A stretch of DNA of 64,000 nucleotides from Dyadobacter fermentans DSM 18053 (GTDB lineage Bacteria > Bacteroidota > Bacteroidia > Cytophagales > Spirosomataceae): assembly GCF_000023125.1 (NCBI RefSeq), contig NC_013037.1, positions 3,906,001 through 3,970,000 of the forward strand, given 5' to 3'. Each line of letters starts with the position of its first letter. Position 1 is the first letter of the stretch. This document shows, piece after piece, positions 28,001-35,447 of the stretch. The notes under the pieces were generated by a model that was not told the DNA's origin, ran no database searches, and saw nothing but the letters and a program-made list of their open reading frames with translations. The translations under genes were made by a program, and so were the position numbers.

Positions 28001-31000
28001 GCCACAACACCCGGTAATGCCGCCGAACCAGGTGAAAAAGGAAATTATGCGATAGGGACCTCCGCCGAAAAGGCTTTCGTGATCAGCAGCACAAACCGGA
28101 AATCGGCGCCCGGCGGATTCTCCTATCTGACACTGAACGACGAGCAGCGGAAATTCGAATATACCCCTACCGAAGCGGATCGCGGCGGCTTTGCGGTCGA
28201 TTATGTATTTGTAAAACATAACCGCATCCACAGGCACACCGAACACATTGCCGTGCCGTGGACGAACAAAGACCTGACAATCGCATACGAGACATTCAGG
28301 GACAAAACGCTGCCGGGAAGCAAGGAAACGTGGAAAATAAAAATCAGCGGCTACCGGAAAGAGGCCGTGGCTGCGGAAATGCTCGGAAGCATGTACGACG
28401 CCTCGCTTGACCAGTTTTACCCGCATCAATGGGTGAAACCAAACGTTTGGTCGGTCCTCACCGGCATGCGGCACTGGTCCGATGCCGGCAATTTCGCCTC
28501 CGTCAGTGCCTTCGCGCAATACGGAAATTTCAGCGAGTTCAAATCTTTCGACAAAAGATATGACGAGCTGATCGGCTATATCAACAAACGTCTCCGCCGG
28601 ACCAGGACGCAATTGAGGGGCGCCGTGGGCGGAAGAGCCGCTCCTTTGAGTAAGGCCACGACAGTGCAACCCGCCCCGGAAAGTGACGTCAACGAGGACA
28701 GGGGTTTCATGAGCGTAAGCGAACCGGAGATGAACAAGCGCCGTGACGTCAGATACAAAGCAGCCAGTGATCCGAATGCCCCGGATGTCGACCAGCCTAC
28801 CCCGGCTATCCGCAAGAATTTCAACGAAACCGCCTTCTTCTTCCCCGATTTGAAGACCGACAGCGAAGGCAACATTACCTTTTCTTTTACCATGCCGGAA
28901 GCGCTCACCCGATGGAAATTCCAGGCGCTCGCGCATACGCCGGAACTCGCTTTGGGTTACACCAGCAAGGAAATCGTTACGCAGAAAGACCTTATGGTGC
29001 AGCCCAATGCGCCGCGGTTTCTGCGCGAGGGCGACCGGATCAGCTTTCCCGTGAAGGTGGTCAATCTGGGAAGCACTTCGTTGAGCGGCGAAGTATCGCT
29101 CTCCCTTTCCGACCCCGAAACCAATGCCTCGCTGGACAAGCTCTTTAAAATCGAAAAGCCGTCGAGTCAGTTTTCCATCGCGGCAGGGCAGAGCAGCACG
29201 GCATTTTTTACTTTGGAAATACCAAAAGGTTTCAACAAAATGGTCACCTGGCGGGCAATCGCAAAGGCTGGAAATCTGTCGGATGGCGAGGAAAACCTGT
29301 TGCCGGTGCTGCCCAATCGCATGCTGGTGACCGAGAGTATGCCCATTTCGATGAAAGGCAATGGTACAAAGCATTTTACATTTGAAAAACTCCGCAATTC
29401 GTCTAAATCGGCGACCCTAACACATCAGTCGGTTACCGTAGAATACAGCAGCAACCCGGCCTGGTACGCAGTGCAGGCATTGCCTTACCTGATGGAATAT
29501 CCCTACGAATGCGCGGAGCAGACCTGGAACCGGTATTATGCCAATTCGCTCGCCTCGCAGGTGATCAATGCGTCACCGCGGATCGCAGAGGTTTTCAAGT
29601 CATGGAAAGGGACCGATGCCTTGCAGAGCAGTCTTTCTAAAAATGAGGAATTGAAGTCGCTGCTCGTGCAGGAAACGCCCTGGGTTTTGGCTGCTAAAAC
29701 CGAAGAAGCGCAAAAACGGAACATCGCATTGCTATTTGACCTCGCCAAAATGGAGAACGAGCTAAATGCGAACATGCGTAAATTGCAGGAAATGCAAAGC
29801 CCCAACGGAGGCTTTTGCTGGTTCAAAGGCGGCCCCGACGACCGCTACATCACACAGTACATTGTGATTGGAATCAGGCATTTACAAAAAATAAATGGCA
29901 TCGCACCATTGCAGCAACCGGCCATCAACGCCATCCTCGACAAAGCGATCCCCTACCTCGACAAGCGCATCGAAGAAGATTACAACCGGCTTGTCAAGTC
30001 GAAAACGAACCTGGACAAATATGTCCCCGGCGCTTCGGAAATACAATATCTGTACGCCCGCAGCTTCTTTGTCGTGCCCATTCCGGCCGCCACGCAGAAA
30101 GCCTACACCTACTACCGCGAACGCGCCAGGCTCACGTGGACTTCGCAATCGAAGTTCCTGCAAGGCATGACGGCCCTGATGTGCCACCGCACGAAAGACA
30201 GCAAAACAGCCGGACAGATCCTCGAATCGCTACGGCAAACTGCCGTTCGCAACGAAGAGCTCGGCATGTACTGGAAAACCAGCCAACGCAGCTGGTGGTG
30301 GCAAGAGGCGCCCATCGAACGCCAGGCATTGCTGATCGAGGCATTCCAGGAGATCGCCAACGACCAGGCCACCGTGGCGGATTTGAAAACCTGGCTCCTC
30401 AAAAACAAGCAAACCAATAGTTGGGAAAGCACCAAAGCCACCGCGGAGGCCTGCTATGCGCTCCTCATGAACGGAAGCGACTGGCTCGCCGAGTCCCCGC
30501 AAACTGCCGTTCGCCTCGGCGGCACGGAAGTTAGTTCCAAAGAACAAAAAGCTGAAAATGGCACCGGGTATTTCAAAAAAACCATTGACTCAGGAATCAC
30601 TGCACAAATGGGTAATGTGGACGTTGTGGTGAATGGACAATCGGGCACTTCCCAGCTCCCGTCGTGGGGCGCCATTTACTGGCAATATTTCGAAGATCTA
30701 GACAAAATCACCTTCGCCGATACGCCGCTCAAACTCAGCAAACAGCTTTTCGTAGAAACCAACACTGACTCCGGCCCCGTGCTCACACCGGTGCGTGAGG
30801 GCGGAACGGTGAAAGTAGGTGATAAAATCAAAGTCCGCATCGAGCTGCGTGTGGACCGTGATATGGAATATGTGCATATGAAAGACATGCGCGCTTCCGG
30901 CCTCGAACCGGTGAATGTCCTGAGCGGCTACCGCTGGCAGGGCGGCCTGGGATACTACGAAAGCACCCGCGACGCGAGCACCAATTTTTTCTTCAATGCA

Positions 31001-31153
31001 TTGCGCAAAGGAACTTACGTGTTCGAATACCCGCTTTTTATCACTCACGAAGGCGATTTCAGCAATGGCATCACCACCATCCAATGCATGTACGCACCGG
31101 AATTTACCGCCCACAGCGAGGGCGTCCGATTGAAAGCATTACCTGCGAAGTAA
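25076..31153 (+). CDS. Large alpha-2-macroglobulin family protein
   Basis: A 2025-residue secreted protein. I chose ATG 25076, which gives a signal sequence (about residues 8-24) ending HTYGQG; the frame is open 219 bp further upstream but without a signal. Macroglobulin-like beta domains include the A2M_N segment YRPGQTVYYKGIV (about 606-620). The A2M signature LMVQPNAPRFLREGDR lies near 1305-1320, followed by an alpha-helical thioester-domain-like region. That region has YECAEQTW, in which C1479-A-E-Q matches the C-x-E-Q thioester motif. Bacterial alpha-2-macroglobulins are thought to trap foreign proteases in the periplasm. No PBP1C gene is next to it, unlike the enterobacterial arrangement. 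Confidence 0.9.
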   Translation: MKLAYTFGYYLIITIIISLTMHTYGQGSLKNYDSEWKKVEALAGKGLAKDALAQVKEIYAQAKKDKQDAQLIKAALYMTELQAENRENNATAAIQELEKEMAGATGPARSILASLVASEYYNYYQTIRWQLYNRTATVAFEKADVATWGTEDFHQRIGALFLQSIENEAALKPTRLDPYDAIITKGNMRKLRPTLFDLLAFRALEYFSSDEREIKRPAYAFEINTASAFDPAADFVHRKFETKDSASLEHHALLLYQKLIAFHLEDKDPAALIDADLARLQYVRQKSVHPDQSELYFMAVSHVADQYQSTPAAAQAWYLKAAWLNEKADAYQPGKDSTARFERVKAAEICQRIMRENPETEGGANAFNLHKLINHKSLVFSIEAVNSDSRPFRVFVRYRNFDKLHLRVLKATEVLRKALENNEESEKWSTLAKLQSVKSWEQPLPDTRDFQQHSVEIKADGLPAGEYLLLASSDPAFHNTNAALGAAVFYVSDISYIQKESDLFVLNRENGAPLAGAKVQLWERRYDYNTRTNVKSKTALLTTDANGHCTVPALQRDNYGTQRLLEVTHENDRLFVQENVNQYYYYNEQPETEHDNVAEDIYLFTDRSLYRPGQTVYYKGIVRKGESVLRNQQEEFTAALYNANGEHVAEARHRVNAYGSFSGSFAVPGSGLTGSFHIRVRDNSRVNFQVEEYKRPRFAVEFDTLKAAYKVNEQIQVTGKASAYAGNAIDGATVKYRVVRKPRLLYTGLLKRWWAPEELMEIAHGEAATDASGRFQVSFEAIPDRRVNVKLDPLFDYTVYADVTDSNGETRSAQTNVTVSYKSYVLKTEIPSVIDVQNARSLSIRTENLAGAFVPAEASIQFTRIEPEKRLIRKRYWGHPDLFVLSKTAFVASFPHDEYDQETEMEQWEPAGSPVGKTLQLQAGSPVDITGLALPAGFYKIEITTTNAAGEKLNDVRFTELKDFEAKKPAYPQYLATTPGNAAEPGEKGNYAIGTSAEKAFVISSTNRKSAPGGFSYLTLNDEQRKFEYTPTEADRGGFAVDYVFVKHNRIHRHTEHIAVPWTNKDLTIAYETFRDKTLPGSKETWKIKISGYRKEAVAAEMLGSMYDASLDQFYPHQWVKPNVWSVLTGMRHWSDAGNFASVSAFAQYGNFSEFKSFDKRYDELIGYINKRLRRTRTQLRGAVGGRAAPLSKATTVQPAPESDVNEDRGFMSVSEPEMNKRRDVRYKAASDPNAPDVDQPTPAIRKNFNETAFFFPDLKTDSEGNITFSFTMPEALTRWKFQALAHTPELALGYTSKEIVTQKDLMVQPNAPRFLREGDRISFPVKVVNLGSTSLSGEVSLSLSDPETNASLDKLFKIEKPSSQFSIAAGQSSTAFFTLEIPKGFNKMVTWRAIAKAGNLSDGEENLLPVLPNRMLVTESMPISMKGNGTKHFTFEKLRNSSKSATLTHQSVTVEYSSNPAWYAVQALPYLMEYPYECAEQTWNRYYANSLASQVINASPRIAEVFKSWKGTDALQSSLSKNEELKSLLVQETPWVLAAKTEEAQKRNIALLFDLAKMENELNANMRKLQEMQSPNGGFCWFKGGPDDRYITQYIVIGIRHLQKINGIAPLQQPAINAILDKAIPYLDKRIEEDYNRLVKSKTNLDKYVPGASEIQYLYARSFFVVPIPAATQKAYTYYRERARLTWTSQSKFLQGMTALMCHRTKDSKTAGQILESLRQTAVRNEELGMYWKTSQRSWWWQEAPIERQALLIEAFQEIANDQATVADLKTWLLKNKQTNSWESTKATAEACYALLMNGSDWLAESPQTAVRLGGTEVSSKEQKAENGTGYFKKTIDSGITAQMGNVDVVVNGQSGTSQLPSWGAIYWQYFEDLDKITFADTPLKLSKQLFVETNTDSGPVLTPVREGGTVKVGDKIKVRIELRVDRDMEYVHMKDMRASGLEPVNVLSGYRWQGGLGYYESTRDASTNFFFNALRKGTYVFEYPLFITHEGDFSNGITTIQCMYAPEFTAHSEGVRLKALPAK

Positions 31154-31159
31154 AGCGGG

Positions 31160-31200
31160 CAGGAGGCAAGCGGGGTTACCTGGCTGCCTCCTGAATTTTT
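31160..31200. terminator. Bidirectional terminator between the macroglobulin and aminotransferase genes
   Basis: CAGGAGGCA (31160-31168) pairs perfectly with TGCCTCCTG (31185-31193) and is followed by AATTTTT on the plus strand. The right arm lies within the last codons of the convergent aminotransferase gene. Confidence 0.6.
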
Positions 31201-32399
31201 AAAATAGCACTTGCAAAAGCTTCCATGTCGGCCCGCTCTCCCAGCATGGCATGTTGGAGAATCCATATGGCATCGGTGTCACAAGCCTGCTCCGCCACCG
31301 GGCAATGCGTCTGGCTGTAATCGGCGGTGTCGGGAATGGCGTAGCACATCCAGGTTTTGTTCTGAAAAAGGGGCTGCTTGTAGAGCGGATGCGGGTAGCC
31401 CTTGAAGCTCGGAACTCCTTCGGCTGCAAGCATCGCCGCAAATTCGCTTTTGGGCAGCCCGCCGAACTCCGATGCGTCATATTTGAAAATGTAGATATGA
31501 TACCCGTGTAAAGTGACGGCTTCCGTTCGTTTGAGCGGGGCTATGCCTTCAATATTCTCTAATAAACCATTCAAATACAACCCATTGCCATTTCTTTTTC
31601 GCGTTTGTGCTTCCAGCCGTTTGAGCTGTGCGCTGAGCAGCACGGCCTGCATTTGGGTAATGCGGTAGTTGCAGCCGGGATTGTAATGCTCATACCATTG
31701 TCCGCCTTCAACGCGGCCTACATTGCGGAGCGAATGCATAATCGCGTAGAGCTCGTCGTCATCGGTAATCACGATGCCGCCTTCGCCGGAGGTGAGATTT
31801 TTGGAGGATTGAAAACTGAAACTGCCCACATGCCCGATCGAACCTAATTTTTTGCCTTTATACTCGGCCCCATGCCCGTGCGCGGCGTCTTCGATCACTT
31901 TCAGCTGATGGCGCTTCGCAATATCCATGATCGCGTCCATATCGCAGGCAAGCCCGCCGAAATGTACCGGAATGATCACTTTCGTACGCGGCGTGATGGC
32001 TGCCTCAATCGCGGCCGGACTGATATTGTAGGTTTCCGGATCGATGTCCACGAACACCGGCACGCAGTTGCATTCGATCACCGACGACGCCGTGGTGATA
32101 AACGTGTACGGCGGCACGATCACCTCGTCGCCCGGCTCCACCCCGCAGGCCATAAGCGCCAGTCGGAGCGATACTGAGCCGTTCACGCACGTAATAGCAT
32201 ATTTACTTCCGCAATACTCCGCGAATGCCCGCTCGAAGCGCTCCACTTCATCCCCGCAATCGGGATTGCCCCATTTGCCCCCCGCCACGACCGCAGCTAC
32301 GGCATTTACTTCGCTTTCATCATAAATAGGCCACGGGAACGTCTTTTCGATGGTTTTGGGTCCGCCGTTAATGGCAAGTTGTCGGGTTTTGCTGCTCAT
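31176..32399 (-). CDS. DegT/DnrJ/EryC1/StrS family aminotransferase
   Basis: A 407-residue PLP enzyme of the sugar-aminotransferase family. The aldimine-forming lysine is K200 in SFSFQSSKNLTSGEGG, and the conserved IEDAAHGHGAEY segment (about 169-180) holds the Asp that contacts the pyridine nitrogen. NPDCGDEVERFERAFAEYCG near the N-terminus is typical of the family. Members usually aminate nucleotide-linked keto sugars, but some act on other substrates (for example scyllo-inosose). No nucleotide-sugar genes flank it, so the substrate is unknown. It converges on the macroglobulin gene and diverges from a membrane-protein gene. Confidence 0.9.
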   Translation of the reverse strand: MSSKTRQLAINGGPKTIEKTFPWPIYDESEVNAVAAVVAGGKWGNPDCGDEVERFERAFAEYCGSKYAITCVNGSVSLRLALMACGVEPGDEVIVPPYTFITTASSVIECNCVPVFVDIDPETYNISPAAIEAAITPRTKVIIPVHFGGLACDMDAIMDIAKRHQLKVIEDAAHGHGAEYKGKKLGSIGHVGSFSFQSSKNLTSGEGGIVITDDDELYAIMHSLRNVGRVEGGQWYEHYNPGCNYRITQMQAVLLSAQLKRLEAQTRKRNGNGLYLNGLLENIEGIAPLKRTEAVTLHGYHIYIFKYDASEFGGLPKSEFAAMLAAEGVPSFKGYPHPLYKQPLFQNKTWMCYAIPDTADYSQTHCPVAEQACDTDAIWILQHAMLGERADMEAFASAILKIQEAAR

Positions 32400-32551
32400 G
32401 GGATTGTGGTGCCTGAAATATCGTGGCCAGTTTAACGGAATACGATCACATGGCTAATTCGGGCCATTTCCGGCTCACAGGCGATCGCATTATAGTCTTT
32501 TTCGGCGACGACTCAGTACTTATCCCACAAACCCATAGTCGCATTCCATTC

Positions 32552-33838
32552 ATGAACAACAGACAGTTACTTTACGCGCTGCTTGTGGCAGGCATGTCCC
32601 TGGGCACGGCCTGGGCTATCCGGGGCCAGTTTGGTCACGAGCAGGGCGCCGCCTGGGCGGGTGGTATCGGAGGCCTGAGCATTGTGCTCATTGCCAAGCG
32701 GAAAGATTGGTACGCCAAAGCATTTCAGCTTGCACTCGCATCCGCCGCCGGCTGGGGTGTCGGTGGGATTATCAGTTATGGTAAAGTGGTTGGGTTTGCG
32801 CGCGGGTTGGAGTTTGGTAATGTGTATTATGGATTCCTGATGCTGGCGGTTATCGGCGGACTATTTGGGTTGATGGGCGGCGGACTGTTCGGCCTCACAC
32901 TCGCATCCACGCGTGAAAAGCCGGTCCTATGGCCTCAGCTCATCACCGAAATGACGGCCGGGGCGATCATTTTCTACTACCTGCTGATCGAGCAGCTAGG
33001 CTGGCTCATGACCCCTCCACGGTCCGAAGCCTGGGCAGCCTGCTTCGGGATGACCGTCGCGCTTTTCTGGTACATGATCCGCCACGAGCAGCGTTCGTCC
33101 ATGCGGCTAGCGGTTTTTGCCGGGCTGGGCGGCGGGTTTGGATTTGCGTTCGGCAACTTTTTGCAGGTAATGGGTAATGTTTCAGGGATTCATTTCAATT
33201 TCTGGAATGTGATGGAATACTCGATCGGATTCTTTGGCGGTGCGGGAATGGCCTATGGCACTTTCACTTCCGAATGGCCGACTTCGGCCTACGAACCCGC
33301 GCCACGAAACCGCCTCGCAGCGATTGTGATCCTCACGCTCATCATCCCTTTTGTAGTTTGGGACCAGTCGTTCGAAACCAAAAGGCTTGTCGACACCATC
33401 CAGGGCTTCAACACGCTTGCGGACACGGCCGGGATCACGGTTGCCGTGCAATGGACGGCATTACTGCTGGTAGTCGCATTGGCAGGTTATGCCATTCGCC
33501 GATATTACATTTCCGCCAAAACCCTGGGCACCGATCTTGAATACAATGGCATCCAGCTGTTCTTCTTTCTGAACCTTGGCCTGTACACGATTTTCAGCAT
33601 CCTCATCACCGCCGCATTCATGAGCCTGTACCGCATCGAGCAATACCTCTACATCCTGAATGTGGTCATACTGGGCTTTTTAATGAAAAAGACCCAAGCC
33701 AGTTTCTCCAACCGTGGCCTGAACATCAGCCGCTGGGCAATCAATTTCGCATTCATCATCGCCATTTTCGCCATCCTCACAGCCGTAGCGATCAGCACGC
33801 ACGGGGAATTGAATGGAGCTAACAGGCGGTTTGAATAG
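32552..33838 (+). CDS. Polytopic membrane protein of unknown function
   Basis: A 428-residue protein with about ten to twelve hydrophobic segments and many Gly-rich stretches (GAAWAGGIGGLSIVL, GGLFGLMGGGLFGLTL, GLGGGFGFAFGNF). The start is ATG 32552, which places a hydrophobic helix at once; an upstream GTG (32423) in frame would add 43 residues with no membrane character. I do not recognise the family. The N-terminal WAIRGQFGHEQG motif with conserved-looking polar residues in a membrane setting suggests a transporter or membrane enzyme. It is divergent from the aminotransferase gene with a 152-bp gap, so co-regulation is possible. Confidence 0.6.
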   Translation: MNNRQLLYALLVAGMSLGTAWAIRGQFGHEQGAAWAGGIGGLSIVLIAKRKDWYAKAFQLALASAAGWGVGGIISYGKVVGFARGLEFGNVYYGFLMLAVIGGLFGLMGGGLFGLTLASTREKPVLWPQLITEMTAGAIIFYYLLIEQLGWLMTPPRSEAWAACFGMTVALFWYMIRHEQRSSMRLAVFAGLGGGFGFAFGNFLQVMGNVSGIHFNFWNVMEYSIGFFGGAGMAYGTFTSEWPTSAYEPAPRNRLAAIVILTLIIPFVVWDQSFETKRLVDTIQGFNTLADTAGITVAVQWTALLLVVALAGYAIRRYYISAKTLGTDLEYNGIQLFFFLNLGLYTIFSILITAAFMSLYRIEQYLYILNVVILGFLMKKTQASFSNRGLNISRWAINFAFIIAIFAILTAVAISTHGELNGANRRFE

Positions 33839-33917
33839 TAGCAAGGATTGAATTAGTTTAGTGTTGGTTCCATTTTAGTAGTAAAAGAGTTAGATTAGTA
33901 AATTAAACGATTCTCAA

Positions 33918-34208
33918 ATGGACGCACTGTCAGACATCGTTCAGATATTGAAAGAACTAAAACCAGAGCTTACGGATAAATATCATGTAAGCTCAATCGG
34001 CTTGTTCGGCTCGATTGTACGTGACGATTTCACTATCGACAGCGATGTGGACATTATTGTAGATTTCAGCCAACCTGTTGGCGTCGAATTCATCGATTTG
34101 GCAAATCTCATTGAAGACCGAATCGGCAAACCCGTGGATCTGTTTTCAAGAAATGGCGTCAAACCGCGATATTATCAAGAGATCGCTTCCGAAATAATTT
34201 ATATCTAG
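33918..34208 (+). CDS. mntA: MntA-type minimal nucleotidyltransferase antitoxin
   Basis: A 96-residue nucleotidyltransferase of the MNT group with the signature GS-x10-D-x-D: G31-S32 through D43-V-D45 (GSIVRDDFTIDSDVD). In type VII toxin-antitoxin systems, this enzyme neutralises its HEPN partner by transferring AMP units to a tyrosine in the RX4-6HXY motif. The downstream reading frame encodes exactly such a HEPN protein and overlaps this gene by 8 bp. The family link and gene order support the antitoxin role; activity is not shown by sequence alone. Confidence 0.85.
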   Translation: MDALSDIVQILKELKPELTDKYHVSSIGLFGSIVRDDFTIDSDVDIIVDFSQPVGVEFIDLANLIEDRIGKPVDLFSRNGVKPRYYQEIASEIIYI

Positions 34209-34536
34209 CCGCAAGCCATCTCTGCTGGTTCAGGACATTCTTGAAAGCGGAAATAAAATACTTTCCTATACCGAAGGTCAATCATTTGACGAATTCATCG
34301 AGGATGACAAAACGGTTGACGCTGTAATCAGAAATTTTGAAATTATCGGCGAAGCTGCAAGCCGCCTACCTGAAGAATTCAGGGATCGTCACACCACAGT
34401 TGACTGGCACAAGATCCGGGGTTTTAGAAACCGCATCGTCCACGACTACTTCGGTATAGATTACGCCATTGTCTGGGATATCAAAACGCAGTACTTGCCC
34501 CACCTTCTAGCTGAATTGAGTAAGCTGAATTTGTAG
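34201..34536 (+). CDS. hepT: HepT-type HEPN toxin with non-canonical (ATA) or missing start
   Basis: An open frame of 111 codons that translates to a typical HepT/DUF86 protein. It runs SSRKPSLLVQDILESGN at the start, FEIIGEAASRLPEEF in the middle, and R76-N-R-I-V-H81-D-Y83, the full RX4HXY HEPN RNase motif, followed by FGIDYAIVWDI. Relatives begin M-S-x-R, and here the matching codon at 34201 is ATA. The frame is closed by TAA at 34195, and no ATG, GTG or TTG precedes the conserved region. Either ATA is used as a rare start through coupling with mntA (8-bp overlap), or a single ATG-to-ATA change has silenced the toxin. Confidence 0.75.
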   Translation: MSSRKPSLLVQDILESGNKILSYTEGQSFDEFIEDDKTVDAVIRNFEIIGEAASRLPEEFRDRHTTVDWHKIRGFRNRIVHDYFGIDYAIVWDIKTQYLPHLLAELSKLNL

Positions 34537-34581
34537 CAAAATTTGACGGCATCCCACCCTTCTTGCTGAAATAGCACGTTC

Positions 34582-35424
34582 CTATCTGCGCAACCCCATC
34601 TCCCGCAAAGTAACCATCACTTTCTCCGGCTCGTCGGTTTGGATGACATTTGCGCCGGCGCTGGTTAGGTTTTTAATTGCCTCCCGGGCATTTCCTTTCC
34701 TGATTTGCTCGTCCGTGGCACCCAGGGCGTTGATCCATACCCTTGCACCGCGCTTGCGGATCGCAGCGCAGACTTCCGCCGTGTAGAACTTCGAATCTAT
34801 ATGGATTACCTCCGGTTGGAAGCGCGTCAGCGCAGAGTCGGCCATTACATGCGAGTATGCCCGGGGCATGATCATGTACTTTTTAGAAGCGGCGTCCACC
34901 TTCGAAAGCACCTCGTAATCGCTGTCAAAAAAGAATACATACTTCTCTGCATTCATTTTTTTCACCACTTTGATCACCTTGTCAATCTGCTCCGTTTTCA
35001 GGTCCAGGTCGACCAGTATCCGTCCTTTCGCAACCTGCAATGCTTCTTGCAGTGTGGGAATCATTTCGTCCGTGACCTGCCCATTAGAAACGAGCCGGAG
35101 CTTCCGCAAATCGTCGAATGTTTGCGTTTCGAGATCACCGTTGCCGGTGGTCGTGCGATCGACCTTGCCGTCGTGCATGAGCATCGGTATGCCATCCTTA
35201 CTCACCTTAACGTCTATTTCGATGATGTCAACGCCCAGCCTGATCGCCTCGCGGATCGCGGGAAGGGAGTTTTCGGGTAATTCATGGTGCACCGCGCGAT
35301 GCGACGCCACCAGCACATTTTTAGAATTTGGATTTAAAAACTCTTTGCGGATCGGACGAACCTGTGCGGACGTTTTGAAAACCAGCAAAAGCAACAAAAA
35401 AGCAGATAATGTAATCCGGGTCAT
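34582..35424 (-). CDS. Secreted glycerophosphodiester phosphodiesterase family protein
   Basis: A 280-residue protein with a signal peptide (about residues 1-20, ending TSA-Q). The GDPD TIM-barrel signatures follow: SHRAVHHELPENSLPAI (catalytic His-Arg at 42-43 and the Pro-Glu-Asn motif), then IIEIDVKVSKDGIPMLMHD with the metal-binding Glu/Asp and second catalytic His. Such enzymes split glycerophosphodiesters into glycerol 3-phosphate and an alcohol; related secreted members act on lysolipids. It is the last gene of a co-directional minus-strand group and lies 23 bp after the metallophosphoesterase, so both probably share a transcript and a role in phosphate or phospholipid scavenging. Confidence 0.88.
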   Translation of the reverse strand: MTRITLSAFLLLLLVFKTSAQVRPIRKEFLNPNSKNVLVASHRAVHHELPENSLPAIREAIRLGVDIIEIDVKVSKDGIPMLMHDGKVDRTTTGNGDLETQTFDDLRKLRLVSNGQVTDEMIPTLQEALQVAKGRILVDLDLKTEQIDKVIKVVKKMNAEKYVFFFDSDYEVLSKVDAASKKYMIMPRAYSHVMADSALTRFQPEVIHIDSKFYTAEVCAAIRKRGARVWINALGATDEQIRKGNAREAIKNLTSAGANVIQTDEPEKVMVTLREMGLRR

Positions 35425-35447
35425 TTACAATTTGAGATGATGAAAAA

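Noticed and set aside
27836..29374. Long open frame (512 codons) on the minus strand inside the macroglobulin gene
   Set aside because: It lies fully within the plus-strand gene, which has a signal peptide and clear domain motifs. The minus product is Phe/Arg/Gly-rich with no recognisable motif, as expected of a shadow frame.
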